Source: Citrobacter sedlakii NBRC 105722 (GTDB taxonomy: Bacteria; Pseudomonadota; Gammaproteobacteria; Enterobacterales; Enterobacteriaceae). Taken from it: 64,000 bases of DNA. The notes below the pieces were generated by a model. That model ran no database searches. It had not been told where the DNA came from and saw only the letters and a program-made list of their open reading frames with translations. The translations under genes and the position numbers were made by a program. Below, in pieces: positions 26,681 to 39,848 of this stretch (within the stretch, counting starts at the first letter, position 1; each line of letters begins with the position of its first letter). Location of the stretch: contig NZ_BBNB01000016.1 in NCBI RefSeq assembly GCF_000759835.1, positions 1-64,000 on the forward strand. Reading direction: 5' to 3'.

Positions 26681-26749
26681 ATGGCGTAACGCTTACCCGG
26701 CCTACAGAACAAATGCCGCAGGCCGGATAAGGCAAAATCGCCATCCGGC
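26681..26749. repeat. REP/BIME element between idi and lysS
   Basis: Two inverted REP units: ATGGCGTAACGCTTACCCGG followed by GCCGGATAAGGC...CCATCCGGC. They lie between convergent genes and probably act as bidirectional 3'-end elements. Confidence 0.8.
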
Positions 26750-26759
26750 AACTCAATGC

Positions 26760-28277
26760 TTACTTAACCGGACGCATCGCCGGGAACAGGATCACGTCAC
26801 GAATAGTATGGCTGTTGGTAAACAGCATGACCATACGGTCGATACCGATACCCAGACCCGCCGTTGGCGGCAGGCCGTGTTCCAGCGCCGTCACGTAATC
26901 TTCGTCGAAGAACATCGCTTCGTCATCGCCCGCCGCTTTCGCGTCAACCTGATCCTGGAAGCGTTGCGCCTGATCTTCTGCGTCATTCAGCTCGCTAAAT
27001 CCGTTACCGATCTCACGTCCACCGATAAAGAACTCAAAACGATCGGTGATTTCCGGGTTCACATCGTTGCGACGCGCCAGCGGCGACACTTCCGCCGGGT
27101 ACTCGGTAATAAAGGTCGGCTGAATCAGATGCGCTTCCGCCACTTCTTCGAAAATCTCGGTCACGATTCGGCCCAGACCCCAGCTTTTCTCAACCTTAAT
27201 GCCGATAGCCTCAGCAATGGCTTTTGCCGAGTCGAAGTTATCCAGATCGGCCATCTCGGTTTCCGGACGGTATTTCTTGATCGCTTCGCGCATGGTCAGT
27301 TTTTCGAACGGCTTGCCGAAGTCGAACACGTCGTCGCCGTAAGGTACCTGGGTGGTGCCCAGAACGTCCTGCGCCAGAGTGCGGAACAGCGACTCGGTCA
27401 GTTCGATCAGATCTTTATAGTCCGCATACGCCATGTAGAGTTCCATCATGGTGAACTCTGGGTTGTGACGTACAGAAATCCCTTCGTTACGGAAGTTGCG
27501 GTTGATTTCGAACACACGCTCGAAGCCGCCGACCACCAGACGCTTCAGGTACAGTTCCGGCGCAATACGCAGGTACATGTCGAGGTCCAGCGCGTTGTGA
27601 TGGGTGATAAACGGACGCGCAGACGCGCCGCCAGGGATCACCTGCATCATCGGGGTTTCAACCTCCATAAAGCCGCGTCCCACCATGAACTGACGAATCC
27701 CCGCCAGGATCTGCGAGCGGATTTTGAAGGTGTTGCGAGACTCGTCGTTAGAGATGAGGTCCAGATAGCGCTGGCGATAGCGCGCTTCCTGATCCTGCAA
27801 ACCGTGGAACTTGTCCGGCAGCGGACGCAGCGCTTTGGTCAGCAGGCGTAGTTCTGTGCAGTGAATAGACAGTTCGCCAGTTTTGGTCTTAAACAGCTTG
27901 CCTTTGGCGCCAAGGATGTCGCCCAGGTCCCATTTTTTAAACTGCTCGTTATAAACGCCTTCCGGCAGATCGTCACGGGCGACATACAGCTGAATGCGTC
28001 CACCGACGTCCTGCAGCGTAACGAAAGAGGCCTTGCCCATGATACGACGAGTCATCATACGGCCTGCGACGGATACCTCGACGTTCAGCGCTTCCAGCTC
28101 TTCGTTCTCTTTGGCGTCGAAGTCAGCGTGCAGTTGGTCTGAGGTGTGATCGCGTCGAAAATCGTTCGGGAAGGCGATACCCTGCTCGCGCAGGCCAGCC
28201 AGCTTCTCGCGGCGCGTTTTCAGTTCATTGTTAAGATCGGCTACCGCGTCAGCGCCCTGTGCGTGTTGTTCAGACAT
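26760..28277 (-). CDS. lysS: Lysyl-tRNA synthetase LysS
   Basis: Class II aminoacyl-tRNA synthetase charging tRNA-Lys. The 505-aa length and nearly the whole sequence equal E. coli LysS. The N-terminal OB-fold anticodon-binding domain (about 60-150, [20 protein letters not shown]) precedes the catalytic core with class II motif 2 ([20 protein letters not shown]) and motif 3 ([15 protein letters not shown]). It follows prfB by 9 bp on the minus strand, the usual prfB-lysS operon. Confidence 0.97.
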   Translation of the reverse strand: MSEQHAQGADAVADLNNELKTRREKLAGLREQGIAFPNDFRRDHTSDQLHADFDAKENEELEALNVEVSVAGRMMTRRIMGKASFVTLQDVGGRIQLYVARDDLPEGVYNEQFKKWDLGDILGAKGKLFKTKTGELSIHCTELRLLTKALRPLPDKFHGLQDQEARYRQRYLDLISNDESRNTFKIRSQILAGIRQFMVGRGFMEVETPMMQVIPGGASARPFITHHNALDLDMYLRIAPELYLKRLVVGGFERVFEINRNFRNEGISVRHNPEFTMMELYMAYADYKDLIELTESLFRTLAQDVLGTTQVPYGDDVFDFGKPFEKLTMREAIKKYRPETEMADLDNFDSAKAIAEAIGIKVEKSWGLGRIVTEIFEEVAEAHLIQPTFITEYPAEVSPLARRNDVNPEITDRFEFFIGGREIGNGFSELNDAEDQAQRFQDQVDAKAAGDDEAMFFDEDYVTALEHGLPPTAGLGIGIDRMVMLFTNSHTIRDVILFPAMRPVK

Positions 28278-28286
28278 GTTGGTTCC

Positions 28287-29385
28287 TCATAACCCTGCTT
28301 TCAAACTTGCTTCGATAAATTGATCCAGGCTGCCGTCCAGCACCGCCTGCGTGTTACGGGTTTCAACCCCGGTACGCAAGTCTTTAATGCGGGAGTCATC
28401 AAGGACGTAAGAACGAATCTGGCTACCCCAGCCGATGTCCGATTTGTTGTCTTCCATCGCCTGCTTCTCGGCATTTTTCTTTTGCATTTCCAGTTCATAA
28501 AGCTTTGCTTTCATCTGCTTCATGGCCTGGTCTTTGTTCTTGTGCTGAGAACGGTCGTTCTGGCACTGGGTCACAATCCCGGTCGGGATGTGGGTGATAC
28601 GCACCGCTGATTCAGTACGGTTAACGTGCTGACCACCCGCGCCGGATGCGCGGTAAACATCAATACGCAGATCCGCCGGGTTGATTTCGATATCAATGTC
28701 ATCGTCCACTTCCGGGTAAACAAACGCGGAGCTGAACGAGGTGTGACGGCGACCACCGGAATCGAACGGACTTTTACGCACCAGGCGGTGAACGCCGGTT
28801 TCGGTACGCAACCAGCCGTAGGCGTATTCACCTGAAATTTTAATGGTGACGGATTTGATACCGGCCACTTCCCCTTCAGACTCTTCAATGATCTCGGTCT
28901 TGAATCCGCGCGCTTCCGCCCAACGCAGATACATACGCTCCAGCATGCTCGCCCAGTCCTGCGCTTCAGTACCGCCGGAACCGGCCTGGATATCCAGATA
29001 ACAGTCGGCGCTGTCATATTCACCGGAGAACATACGACGGAACTCCAGCTGCGCCAGTTTTTCTTCCAGCGTATCAAGTTCAGCTACGGCTTCGTTAAAC
29101 GTTTCTTCGTCGTCGGCCTCTACAGCCAGTTCCAGCAGGCCGGAAACGTCTTCCAGACCCTGGGCCATTTGATCGAGAGTGTCGACAATGGCTTCCAGCG
29201 AGGAACGTTCTTTACCCAGCGCCTGTGCGCGTTCGGGTTCGTTCCAGACGTCCGGCTGTTCCAGCTCGGCGTTTACTTCTTCCAGACGCTCTTTCTTGGC
29301 ATCGTAGTCAAAGATACCCCCTAAGAACGTCCGAGCGCTCCGTGAGGTCCTGAATGCGGTTTTTTACCGGGTTAATTTCAAACAT
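28287..29385 (-). CDS. prfB: Peptide chain release factor RF2 (programmed +1 frameshift)
   Basis: Recognises UAA and UGA stop codons and triggers peptide release. The ATG at 29385 opens a 25-codon frame ([14 protein letters not shown]...LRGYL) that stops at UGA (29310-29308); the main frame continues from GAC one base on, giving 365 aa as in E. coli. Motifs: codon-recognition region with SPF (RKSPFDSGG), and GGQ (SGAGGQHVN). The residue before the GGQ region is Ala (RASGAGGQ), the form found in most enterobacteria; E. coli K-12 has Thr. The first and second frames must be joined; neither alone is the protein. Confidence 0.97.
29307..29322 (-). promoter_or_regulatory. prfB: prfB programmed frameshift signal
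   Basis: The minus strand reads AGGGGG TAT CTT TGA C. The internal Shine-Dalgarno-like AGGGGG (29322-29317) lies 3 nt before the slippery CTT, followed by the in-frame stop TGA. Low RF2 lets the ribosome slip +1 (CTT-T-GAC), so RF2 autoregulates its own synthesis. Identical to the E. coli signal. Confidence 0.95.
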
Positions 29386-29476
29386 GGTCTGATTTCTTTT
29401 ATTGGACTCGTTAAAATGCGGTGATAAGAGCGGGATTGTACCGAATCCACGCTCTTTTTTATAGGTATTGCTGACG

Positions 29477-31210
29477 CTAAATTGGCCAGATATTGTCGAT
29501 GATAATTTGCAGGCTGCGGTTACCACGAAACTCGTTGATGTCGAGCTTATAGGCCAGTTCCACTTCGCGCACGCCGTTGTCCGGCCAGCAGGTGGTGTCG
29601 ACGTTAAAGGCGATACCGTCCAGCAGCGGCCCGCCGCCAACCGGCTCCACCATCACCTTCAGGTGCCGTTCCCCCACCAGACGCTGCTGGAGCAAACGAA
29701 AACGCCCGTCAAACAGCGGCTCCGGAAACATTTGCCCCCACGGGCCTGCGTCGCGCAGCATCTGCGCCACTTCCATCGTCATCTCAGCCGCGCTGAGCGA
29801 GCCGTCGGAAACCACTTCGCCCTGCAGCAGAGAAGGATCCAGCCAGTCAGTCACCAGCTCGCCAAAGCGTTGCTGAAACAGCTCAAACCGCGATTCCTCC
29901 AGCGACAATCCCGCCGCCATCGCATGACCGCCAAATTTGATCATCAGCCCGGGATGCAGCGTATCTAACCGCTCCAGCGCATCGCGCATATGCAGCCCCT
30001 GGATCGAGCGGCCAGAACCTTTCAGCGTACCGTCGCCCGCAGGGGCGAAAGCAATGACCGGACGGTGAAAGCGCTCTTTAATGCGTGACGCCAGGATCCC
30101 GACCACCCCCTGATGCCATTCGGGATGGTACATCGCCAGGCCGCCCGGCAGGGCGTCGCGACTGCGTTCAAGCTTCTCGCACAAGGCCAGCGCTTCCGCC
30201 TGCATTCCCTGTTCGATCTCCTTGCGCGTCTGGTTTAGCGCGTCCAGTTCATTCGCCAGCACGCGTGCTTCGCCAATGTTGTCGCACAGCAGTAACGCCA
30301 CGCCGACGGACATATCATCCAGCCGACCCGCGGCATTCAGACGCGGTCCGAGTGCAAAACCCAGATCGCTGGCGGCCAGCTTTTGCGGGTCGCGATTCGA
30401 GACTTCCAGCAGCGCTTTGATCCCTGGCCGACACTTCCCGGCGCGAATCCGGCTTAGCCCTTGCCACGTCAAAATACGGTTATTGGCGTCCAGCGGCACC
30501 ACGTCGGCGACGGTGCCGAGCGCCACGAGATCCAGCAGTTCCGCCAGATTCGGCGGCGTAATACCGCGTTCGTCAAACCAACCCTTATCACGCAAAAACG
30601 TGCGCAGCGCGAGCATCAGATAAAACGCGACGCCCACGCCCGCCAGCGACTTCGACGGGAAGTCGCAGTCACGCAGGTTTGGGTTGATAATGGCCTGAGC
30701 GGCAGGCAGCGTCTCGCCCGGGAGATGGTGATCGGTCACCACCACCGGTATCCCCAGCGCGCTGGCGTGATCGACGCCCGCATGAGAGGAGATGCCGTTA
30801 TCAACAGTGACAATAAGCTGTGCGCCGCGAGCGTGGGCCTGATCGACCACTTCCGGACTCAGACCGTAGCCATCTTCAAAGCGGTTCGGCACCAGATAGC
30901 TGATGTTATCGCAACCCAAGGCGCGCATACCCAGCACGCTCAGGGCGGTACTGGTCGCGCCATCGGCGTCAAAGTCGCCGACCACGATAATCCGCGTCCC
31001 CTCGCGAAACGCGTTATAGAGGATCTCCACTGCTTTTTCGACGCCGCTTAGCTGCTGCCAGGGCAGCATGCCTTTTACGCTGCGTTCCAGATCCCGTGCG
31101 CTACGTACGCCGCGGCTGGCATACAAGCGGCGCAACAATGGCGAGAGGTCGGAAGGCAGTTCCGCCGTCTCATCGACCTCACGCCGACGAAGCTGTATCT
31201 GTTGTTTCAC
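29477..31210 (-). CDS. recJ: Single-stranded-DNA-specific exonuclease RecJ
   Basis: 5'-3' ssDNA exonuclease in RecF-pathway recombination, mismatch repair and base excision repair. The 577-aa length matches E. coli. DHH-family motifs are visible: [15 protein letters not shown] (motif I), a further Asp in IVTVDNG, and the DHH signature [10 protein letters not shown]; the C-terminal DHHA1 domain has [12 protein letters not shown]. It starts 6 bp after the dsbC stop on the same strand, part of the xerD-dsbC-recJ operon. Confidence 0.97.
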   Translation of the reverse strand: MKQQIQLRRREVDETAELPSDLSPLLRRLYASRGVRSARDLERSVKGMLPWQQLSGVEKAVEILYNAFREGTRIIVVGDFDADGATSTALSVLGMRALGCDNISYLVPNRFEDGYGLSPEVVDQAHARGAQLIVTVDNGISSHAGVDHASALGIPVVVTDHHLPGETLPAAQAIINPNLRDCDFPSKSLAGVGVAFYLMLALRTFLRDKGWFDERGITPPNLAELLDLVALGTVADVVPLDANNRILTWQGLSRIRAGKCRPGIKALLEVSNRDPQKLAASDLGFALGPRLNAAGRLDDMSVGVALLLCDNIGEARVLANELDALNQTRKEIEQGMQAEALALCEKLERSRDALPGGLAMYHPEWHQGVVGILASRIKERFHRPVIAFAPAGDGTLKGSGRSIQGLHMRDALERLDTLHPGLMIKFGGHAMAAGLSLEESRFELFQQRFGELVTDWLDPSLLQGEVVSDGSLSAAEMTMEVAQMLRDAGPWGQMFPEPLFDGRFRLLQQRLVGERHLKVMVEPVGGGPLLDGIAFNVDTTCWPDNGVREVELAYKLDINEFRGNRSLQIIIDNIWPI

Positions 31211-31215
31211 GCGAA

Positions 31216-31929
31216 TTACTTACCGCTGGTCTGTTTCTGATGCGCGTCGAGGAACGCCTTCATCTCTTTCGGTCCCTGGTAGCCGGGAACCACATAGCCG
31301 TTATTCAGCACAATGGCTGGCGTCCCGCTGACGCCAAACTGCACGCCCAGCGCATAATGATCGGCAATATCCACGTCGCAGGTTGCCGCTTTCACGCCCT
31401 TGCCTGCCATCGCTTCGTCGAAGGCTTTGGTTTTGTCCTTCGCACACCAGATCGATTTCATATCCTGCTCAGCCTGGCTTTCCAGCCCCTGGCGCGGGAA
31501 GGCCAGGTAACGCACAGTGATCCCCAGCGCGTTGTAATCTTTCATCTCTTCATGCAGCTTGTGGCAATAGCCGCAGGTGATGTCAGTAAAAACGGTAATA
31601 ACGTGTTTTTCCTGCGGCGCTTTATAGACGATCATCTCTTTTTCCAGCGCGTTCAGGCGCTTCATCAGCAACTGGTTGGTCACGTTTACCGGACTCGCGC
31701 CGCTGACGTCATACATCGGCCCCTGAATGATGTGTTTACCGTCTTCGGTGACATACAGTACGCCGCTGTTTGTCATCACCGTTTTCATCCCGGCAACCGG
31801 TGCGGGTTGGATATCGGTGCTCTGTACGCCCAGTTTGGTGAGCGACTGGCGAATCGCGGCGTCGTCAGCCTGCGCCAGACCAGCAAACGCGGCGGCCAGC
31901 AAGGTGAACATCATTAAACCTTTTTTCAT
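31216..31929 (-). CDS. dsbC: Periplasmic disulphide isomerase DsbC
   Basis: V-shaped homodimeric thiol:disulphide isomerase that reshuffles wrong disulphides, kept reduced by DsbD. Signal peptide MKKGLMMFTLLAAAFAGLAQ, mature start ADDAAIRQ; N-terminal dimerisation domain; thioredoxin-fold domain with the active site TCGYCHK, the structural pair WCAKDK...TCDVD, and the cis-Pro loop SGTPAIV. The 237-aa length matches E. coli (236) using the ATG at 31929; a longer frame upstream has no support. It lies 23 bp after xerD. Confidence 0.96.
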   Translation of the reverse strand: MKKGLMMFTLLAAAFAGLAQADDAAIRQSLTKLGVQSTDIQPAPVAGMKTVMTNSGVLYVTEDGKHIIQGPMYDVSGASPVNVTNQLLMKRLNALEKEMIVYKAPQEKHVITVFTDITCGYCHKLHEEMKDYNALGITVRYLAFPRQGLESQAEQDMKSIWCAKDKTKAFDEAMAGKGVKAATCDVDIADHYALGVQFGVSGTPAIVLNNGYVVPGYQGPKEMKAFLDAHQKQTSGK

Positions 31930-31952
31930 ATCTTTTCCTGTTCTTTCAGCCA

Positions 31953-32849
31953 TCACGCTCTGGGGTGATGCTGTTGATGAAGTTGACGCAAGCGCTCGGT
32001 CGCGACGTGAGTATAAATCTGTGTGGTGGAGAGGTCGCTGTGTCCCAGCAGCATCTGCACCACGCGTAAGTCAGCGCCATGATTGAGCAAATGCGTGGCA
32101 AATGCGTGACGCAAAACGTGCGGCGACAGTTTCTCGCTGTCGATCCCCGCCAGCACGGCATAATGCTTAATGCGGTGCCAGAAGGTCTGGCGCGTCATCT
32201 GCTGCGCGCGCTGGCTGGGAAACAATACGTCAATGGAGGCGCCGTTAAGCAGCCATGGACGCCCATGTTCAAGGTAAGTCTCCAGCCAGTACACCGCTTC
32301 CTCGCCCAAAGGAACGAGGCGTTCTTTGTTGCCTTTGCCAATCACGCGGACCACCCCCTGACGCAGGCTGATGTCACTCATTGTCAGCCCCACAAGTTCA
32401 GAAACACGCAATCCGGTGGCATACAGAATCTCGAGCATCGCTTTATCGCGTAACTCCAGCGGTTGGTCAACCACCGGCGACTGTAATAATCTCTCAACTT
32501 GCGCTTCGCTAAGATCCTTCGGCAAGCGCTGCGGAAGTTTGGGCGACGCCAGCGCCGCGCTCGGATCGTCTGCGCGAATCTTTTCCCGATACAGATACTG
32601 GAACAGACGACGCACGGCGCTCAGCAGTCGCGCCGTACTGGTCGCTTTATAGCCACCGTCCATCCGCTCGGCCAGCAGCGCCTGCAGATCGTCGCTCTGA
32701 GCGGTTTCCAGCGACGCGTTACGGTGCGCCAGCCACTCCACCAACATAGTGAGATCGCGACGATAGGCGCTCAGGGTATTTTCCGCCAGATTTTTCTCCA
32801 GCCACAGCGCATCAAGAAAGTGTTCAATGCGCGCGAGATCCTTTTCCAC
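31953..32849 (-). CDS. xerD: Site-specific tyrosine recombinase XerD
   Basis: Acts with XerC at dif (FtsK-dependent) to resolve chromosome dimers. The 298 aa equal E. coli XerD. An N-terminal SAM-like core-binding domain (about 1-85) precedes the catalytic domain with Arg (GLRVSELVGL), Lys (GKGNKERLVPLG), HxLRH (SPHVLRHAFATHLL), the second His (LLGHSDLSTTQ) and the Tyr nucleophile in IYTHV. The GTG start at 32849 with GAGG 5 nt upstream gives the conserved length. First gene of xerD-dsbC-recJ; divergent from fldB. Confidence 0.96.
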   Translation of the reverse strand: MEKDLARIEHFLDALWLEKNLAENTLSAYRRDLTMLVEWLAHRNASLETAQSDDLQALLAERMDGGYKATSTARLLSAVRRLFQYLYREKIRADDPSAALASPKLPQRLPKDLSEAQVERLLQSPVVDQPLELRDKAMLEILYATGLRVSELVGLTMSDISLRQGVVRVIGKGNKERLVPLGEEAVYWLETYLEHGRPWLLNGASIDVLFPSQRAQQMTRQTFWHRIKHYAVLAGIDSEKLSPHVLRHAFATHLLNHGADLRVVQMLLGHSDLSTTQIYTHVATERLRQLHQQHHPRA

Positions 32850-32947
32850 ATCAGCCTCTTTGATTTTGCAAGCCGCCATTATGACTCAATGGTATGGGTT
32901 CTGGTACACTCGCCTAAAATCAAAGCAAATATTGAGACGTTTACGCG

Positions 32948-33469
32948 ATGAATATGGGTCTTTTTTACGGTTCCAGCACCTGCTACACCGAGATGGCCGC
33001 GGAGAAAATTCGTGACATCATCGGCCCGGAACTGGTCACCCTTCATAACCTGAAAGACGACGCGCCTGCCCTGATGGAGCAGTACGACGTGTTAATCCTC
33101 GGTATTCCTACCTGGGATTTTGGCGAAATTCAGGAGGACTGGGAAGCCGTCTGGGATCAACTGGACACACTCAACCTCGAAGGCAAAATTGTCGCGCTCT
33201 ACGGGATGGGCGACCAGTTAGGCTACGGCGAATGGTTCCTTGACGCGCTGGGCATGCTGCATGACAAGCTGGCGACCAAAGGCGTAAAATTTGTCGGCTA
33301 CTGGCCTACCGAAGGTTATGAGTTCACCAGCCCAAAACCGGTTATTGCCGATGGTCAGCTGTTTGTCGGTCTGGCGCTGGATGAAACCAACCAGTACGAC
33401 CTTAGCGACGAGCGGATCCAGACCTGGTGTGAGCAAATTCTCGGCGAGATGGCGGAACACTACGCCTGA
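32948..33469 (+). CDS. fldB: Flavodoxin 2 FldB
   Basis: FMN-containing electron carrier of the cytoplasm, in E. coli part of the SoxRS regulon. The 173-aa protein has the phosphate-binding loop near the N-terminus ([17 protein letters not shown]), the FMN loops [14 protein letters not shown] and [13 protein letters not shown], and is nearly identical to E. coli FldB. It is divergent from xerD and convergent with ygfX; a 7-bp stem lies in the 3' intergenic region. Confidence 0.96.
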   Translation: MNMGLFYGSSTCYTEMAAEKIRDIIGPELVTLHNLKDDAPALMEQYDVLILGIPTWDFGEIQEDWEAVWDQLDTLNLEGKIVALYGMGDQLGYGEWFLDALGMLHDKLATKGVKFVGYWPTEGYEFTSPKPVIADGQLFVGLALDETNQYDLSDERIQTWCEQILGEMAEHYA

Positions 33470-33480
33470 ATGAGCTCAGT

Positions 33481-33511
33481 CTGACGGCACAGGGTTCTGC
33501 CTGTCCGTCAG
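33481..33511. terminator. Hairpin between convergent fldB and ygfX
   Basis: CTGACGG (33481-33487) pairs with CCGTCAG (33505-33511), extended inside by AGG/CCT. It lies between two convergent genes whose stops are 44 bp apart. There is no long U run on either strand. Confidence 0.4.
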
Positions 33512-33513
33512 CG

Positions 33514-34183
<670 letters not shown>

Positions 34184-34424
34184 TTACGAAAATGAACGAC
34201 CCGGCTATTGTAACGTGTTTTTCATCATAATTTACGGGAATATCAGTATTCGGAAGCACGATCGCTAATTAAAACCACAAAGAGACAATGGGTTCATTGT
34301 TTCTGGATGACGCCTCGCAATGCGAAAAATAAGGCACAAATGGGATGAGTAAAGCGCTTGCATTAGGCACTGGCTCTTTTACCATTAGTCATTATTACTG
34401 CGTTAAGCAAATCAGGACATTATT

Positions 34425-35405
34425 ATGGCATTTACTCCATTTCCTCCCCGTCAGCCGTCAGCCTCCGCGCGTTTGCCGCTGACGCTGATGACGCTTGATG
34501 ACTGGGCGCTGGCTACCATTACCGGCGCCGACAGCGAAAAATATATCCAGGGTCAGGTCACTGCCGACGTGAGCCAACTGGATGAGCACCAGCATGTTCT
34601 GGCGGCGCATTGCGATGCTAAAGGCAAAATGTGGAGCAACTTGCGCTTGTTCCGTGACAACGGCGGTTTCGCCTGGATTGAGCGCCGCAGTCTGCGTGAC
34701 GCTCAGCTCACCGAACTGAAAAAATATGCCGTGTTCTCGAAAGTGGTTATCGCGCCGGATGACGAGCGCGTGCTGCTCGGCGTTGCTGGTTTTCAGGCGC
34801 GTGCGGCGCTGGCGAATAGTTTCAGCGTACTGCCGGACGCCGAAAAGCCGGTTGCTCGTGATGGCGTTACCACGCTGTTATGGTTTGAACATCCGGCAGA
34901 GCGTTTTCTGTTGATCACCGATGCCGCAACCGCGGAAGCCGTCAGCGAAAAATTGCGCGGCGAAGCAGAACTGAACAACAGCCAACAATGGCTGGCGCTG
35001 GATATCGAAGCCGGTATTCCGGTCATTGACGCGGCAAACAGCGCGCAGTTTATTCCGCAGGCTACTAACATTCAGGCGCTGGGCGGCATCAGCTTTAAAA
35101 AAGGCTGCTATACCGGCCAGGAAATGGTCGCCCGGGCGAAATTCCGCGGCGCCAATAAGCGCGCGCTGTGGTATCTGGCCGGTAAAGCCAGCCGGGTTCC
35201 GGAAGCGGGTGACGATCTGGAATTGCAGATGGGTGAGAACTGGCGCCGCACCGGCACAGTGCTCGCTGCGGCGCAGCTCGACGATGGTCAGCTGTTGGTG
35301 CAGGTGGTGATGAACAACGACATGGAAGCTGACAGCGTATTCCGCGTTCGTGACGATGCCAATACGCTACACATCGAACCGCTGCCCTATTCGCTGGAGG
35401 AGTAA
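34425..35405 (+). CDS. ygfZ: Folate-dependent Fe-S maintenance protein YgfZ
   Basis: Folate-binding protein needed for the activity of some [4Fe-4S] enzymes such as MiaB, and for tolerance of oxidative stress. The 326-aa protein is of the GcvT-like fold and carries the family signature [12 protein letters not shown] with the essential Cys (near residue 228). Length and sequence match E. coli YgfZ. It is single, with the last of the 5' sequence AT-rich, and is followed by a REP element. Confidence 0.95.
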   Translation: MAFTPFPPRQPSASARLPLTLMTLDDWALATITGADSEKYIQGQVTADVSQLDEHQHVLAAHCDAKGKMWSNLRLFRDNGGFAWIERRSLRDAQLTELKKYAVFSKVVIAPDDERVLLGVAGFQARAALANSFSVLPDAEKPVARDGVTTLLWFEHPAERFLLITDAATAEAVSEKLRGEAELNNSQQWLALDIEAGIPVIDAANSAQFIPQATNIQALGGISFKKGCYTGQEMVARAKFRGANKRALWYLAGKASRVPEAGDDLELQMGENWRRTGTVLAAAQLDDGQLLVQVVMNNDMEADSVFRVRDDANTLHIEPLPYSLEE

Positions 35406-35469
35406 AAACCGACCCAGTGGCGCGGCGTCTGACGGCGCTGCGCTTACCAGACCTACCGCTCGGTTAGAA

Positions 35470-35498
35470 GCCGGATGAGGCGCTCACCGATATCCGGC
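35470..35498. repeat. REP element after ygfZ
   Basis: A REP palindrome GCCGGATGAGGC...TATCCGGC between the convergent genes ygfZ and trhA, acting as a probable 3'-end element. Confidence 0.75.
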
Positions 35499-35505
35499 AT
35501 ACAAA

Positions 35506-36168
<663 letters not shown>

Positions 36169-36327
36169 TTACTCCGGAGAAACGAACACATTCGTGATTG
36201 CTCCTCTAGCGTAACTGAGAATAGTTCCAGTGAACACCTGTTAGCTAAAATATTTCCACTTTTAAATTTAATCATTTAATATCAATGACTTGAATTTACT
36301 ATTTCAACTTACAGCTGTTCGGTAAAA

Positions 36328-36639
36328 TCAAACACATTTAAAATCAATTACATAAAACTGCTTCTCATTCGGGTAAATGTCAGCGATTACCTGCTTTAGC
36401 TCATCAAGCGTCATATTTTCCTGTCGTGCATGTTCTTCCGTCAGCGTGTCCAGCGTCACTGTCGACGTCCCCACCACGTTAATCGTGCAAAAATAACCAT
36501 CATCTTCATAACGCCCCACCCGCAGAACATCGCCTGCTTTAAAGTGCGCTTCAGAAGCATCGCGAATGGTGATGGTTTTCCGGCCTGCCAGAATATCGTC
36601 CTGGAAGCGCTGAAAAAAAGTGATGTCATTGGACTGCAT
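36328..36639 (-). CDS. yqfB: N4-acetylcytidine amidohydrolase YqfB (ASCH domain)
   Basis: A 103-aa ASCH-fold enzyme which in E. coli hydrolyses N4-acetylcytidine to cytidine and acetate. It shows [22 protein letters not shown] (RNA-binding-like ASCH core with catalytic Lys and Thr) and a C-terminal VIDFKCV. Length equals E. coli YqfB. It is divergent from the RpiR-type gene, 52 bp apart. Confidence 0.92.
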   Translation of the reverse strand: MQSNDITFFQRFQDDILAGRKTITIRDASEAHFKAGDVLRVGRYEDDGYFCTINVVGTSTVTLDTLTEEHARQENMTLDELKQVIADIYPNEKQFYVIDFKCV

Positions 36640-36691
36640 GTTATTATTTCCTGAAGATCAAGTCAGATGAGTGAGTTTTGCCATTGTGAGT

Positions 36692-37420
36692 ATGTTCTCC
36701 CACGCCGCCGTCGCCAGTCTCAACAATATCGAGATGTTGGTCTACAACTATGTCATTAAAAACCGTGACAAAGTGATCTACATGACCATCCGCGAGCTGG
36801 CCGACGAGGCAGGGGTTTCCACCACCACCGTGTTACGCTTCTGCCGCAAACTCAGTTGCGAAGGCTACTCAGAATTTCGCGTACGTTTTAAATTATATGT
36901 AGAGCAAAATGAACCGCAACAGACAAACTTTGGCGCCAGCGAAATCATTAGTTTCTTTAAAGGCGTAAATAATGATGAATTTGATCAGTTACTCGATCGG
37001 GCCGTCGAGATAATATTGTCTTCTGAACGCATTATATTTGTCGGTGCAGGGACATCCGGCGCCTTAGCGAAATACGGCGCGCGTTTTTTCTCGAATGTGG
37101 GTAAATTCAGTAACCATATTGACGACCCTTATTTTCCGGTCACTAACGATATGGCGCGTAATGCGCTGGCGATTGTGCTTTCAGTTTCGGGCGAAACCGA
37201 GGAGATCCTGCGTTTTGCCAGCCAGTTCAGCCTGCATAAGTGTAAGGTCCTGTCGGTCACCAGCCATGAACATTCGCGCCTGGCAAAACTGGCCGACTTT
37301 AATCTCTCCTGGCACGTCCCGCAAACCCGTATTGGCGGCGTATACGATATTACTACGCAAATTCCGGTGATTTATATTCTTGAGACGCTTGGTCGCAAGC
37401 TGGCAAAAAAATTAGCGTAA
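36692..37420 (+). CDS. MurR/RpiR-family transcriptional regulator
   Basis: A 242-aa regulator with an N-terminal HTH_6 domain (VYNYVIKNRDKVIYMTIREL, then GVSTTTVLRFCRKL) and a C-terminal SIS sugar-phosphate-binding domain (about 100-235: IIFVGAGTSGALAKYGARFF, LAIVLSVSGETEEIL). The effector is therefore probably a phosphosugar. It is directly upstream of bglA in the same direction, so it most likely controls 6-phospho-beta-glucosidase. I recall no such gene between yqfB and bglA in E. coli K-12. The start is uncertain: ATG 36692, GTG 36671 or GTG 36686, none with a strong Shine-Dalgarno. Confidence 0.88.
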   Translation: MFSHAAVASLNNIEMLVYNYVIKNRDKVIYMTIRELADEAGVSTTTVLRFCRKLSCEGYSEFRVRFKLYVEQNEPQQTNFGASEIISFFKGVNNDEFDQLLDRAVEIILSSERIIFVGAGTSGALAKYGARFFSNVGKFSNHIDDPYFPVTNDMARNALAIVLSVSGETEEILRFASQFSLHKCKVLSVTSHEHSRLAKLADFNLSWHVPQTRIGGVYDITTQIPVIYILETLGRKLAKKLA

Positions 37421-37500
37421 AAACAGGGTGTTTTTTGGTGGTAACAAATTACCGCTACGCTATTTTGTTATATCGTGACATTTACCTTCCCTTTGTTAGA

Positions 37501-38971
<1,471 letters not shown>

Positions 38972-38979
38972 CCCTTTAC

Positions 38980-39007
38980 GCCGGGTGGCGGCTTCGCCTG
39001 ACCCGGC
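38980..39007. repeat. REP element after bglA
   Basis: REP palindrome GCCGGGTGGCGG...CTGACCCGGC between convergent bglA and ygfF. Confidence 0.75.
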
Positions 39008-39029
39008 CTGGACAGGGCCGCGGTGGGAC

Positions 39030-39773
39030 TTACTTCCCCCCGGCCAGTTCCAGAAAACTCCCCGTCACGTATGACGCCTTCTCACTTAATAGCCAGACGA
39101 TCGCCTGCGCCACCTCTTCCGGCTGACCGCCGCGCTGCATTGGCAGCATTGACTTCACCCGATCCACCCGCCCGGGCTCGCCGCCGGAAGCATGAATATC
39201 GGTATAAATCAGTCCAGGACGAACGCAGTTGACGCGGATGCCCTGCGCCGCCACTTCCAGTGATAATCCCGTCGTAAGGGAATCGACGGCGCCTTTTGAC
39301 GCCGCATAATCCACATATTCCCCCGGCGCACCTAACCGTGACGCCGCAGAGGACACATTCACAATCGCCCCGCCTTTGCCTCCGTGCCTGAACGACATAC
39401 GTTTAACCGCTTCACGACAGCAGAGAAAATACCCCGTCACGTTAGTTGCCAGCACGCGGTTGATCCGCTCAGCGGTCAGATACTCAACCGTGCTTTGTTC
39501 AAACAGGATACCTGCATTATTGACCAGCGCGGTTAGCGGCTCGTTTTCACTATCGATAGCGGCGAACATCGCCACGACCTGCGCCTCGTCGCTAATGTCA
39601 GCGCGCAGGGCAAAAGCCTTGCCGCCCGCGGCCGTTATCGCCTGTACGACCTCGGTTGCCGCGCGGATATTATGATGAAAATTCACGGCGACGGTATAAC
39701 CTTCGCACGCCAGTTGCAGCGCGGTGGCCCTGCCAATTCCCCGGCTGGCGCCGGTGACCAGTGCAATTCCCAT
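39030..39773 (-). CDS. ygfF: SDR-family oxidoreductase YgfF
   Basis: A 247-aa short-chain dehydrogenase/reductase of unknown substrate, possibly glucose/sugar dehydrogenase-like. The NAD(P) loop is ALVTGASRGIGRAT, followed by ADISDE, LVNNAGIL, the catalytic Ser in IVNVSSAASR, and the YDYAASK-like Tyr-Lys motif (EYVDYAASKGA). The ATG at 39773 with AAAGAG upstream gives the E. coli length; the upstream frame extension to 39815 runs into the REP. Confidence 0.9.
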   Translation of the reverse strand: MGIALVTGASRGIGRATALQLACEGYTVAVNFHHNIRAATEVVQAITAAGGKAFALRADISDEAQVVAMFAAIDSENEPLTALVNNAGILFEQSTVEYLTAERINRVLATNVTGYFLCCREAVKRMSFRHGGKGGAIVNVSSAASRLGAPGEYVDYAASKGAVDSLTTGLSLEVAAQGIRVNCVRPGLIYTDIHASGGEPGRVDRVKSMLPMQRGGQPEEVAQAIVWLLSEKASYVTGSFLELAGGK

Positions 39774-39793
39774 ACTCTTTCCCCCACAAAAAA

Positions 39794-39824
39794 GCCGAGC
39801 GGCAGTGACGCTCACCCGGCCTAC
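39794..39824. repeat. REP element between ygfF and gcvP
   Basis: A REP-like palindrome, GCCGAGCGGCAGTGACGCTCACCCGGC, between same-strand genes. Confidence 0.6.
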
Positions 39825-39848
39825 AATGTCACTGACACAGCGGAATGA

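Noticed and set aside
26589..27851. A 420-codon open frame on the plus strand
   Set aside because: It is antisense to lysS, has no Shine-Dalgarno sequence and looks like the codon-bias shadow of that highly conserved gene.
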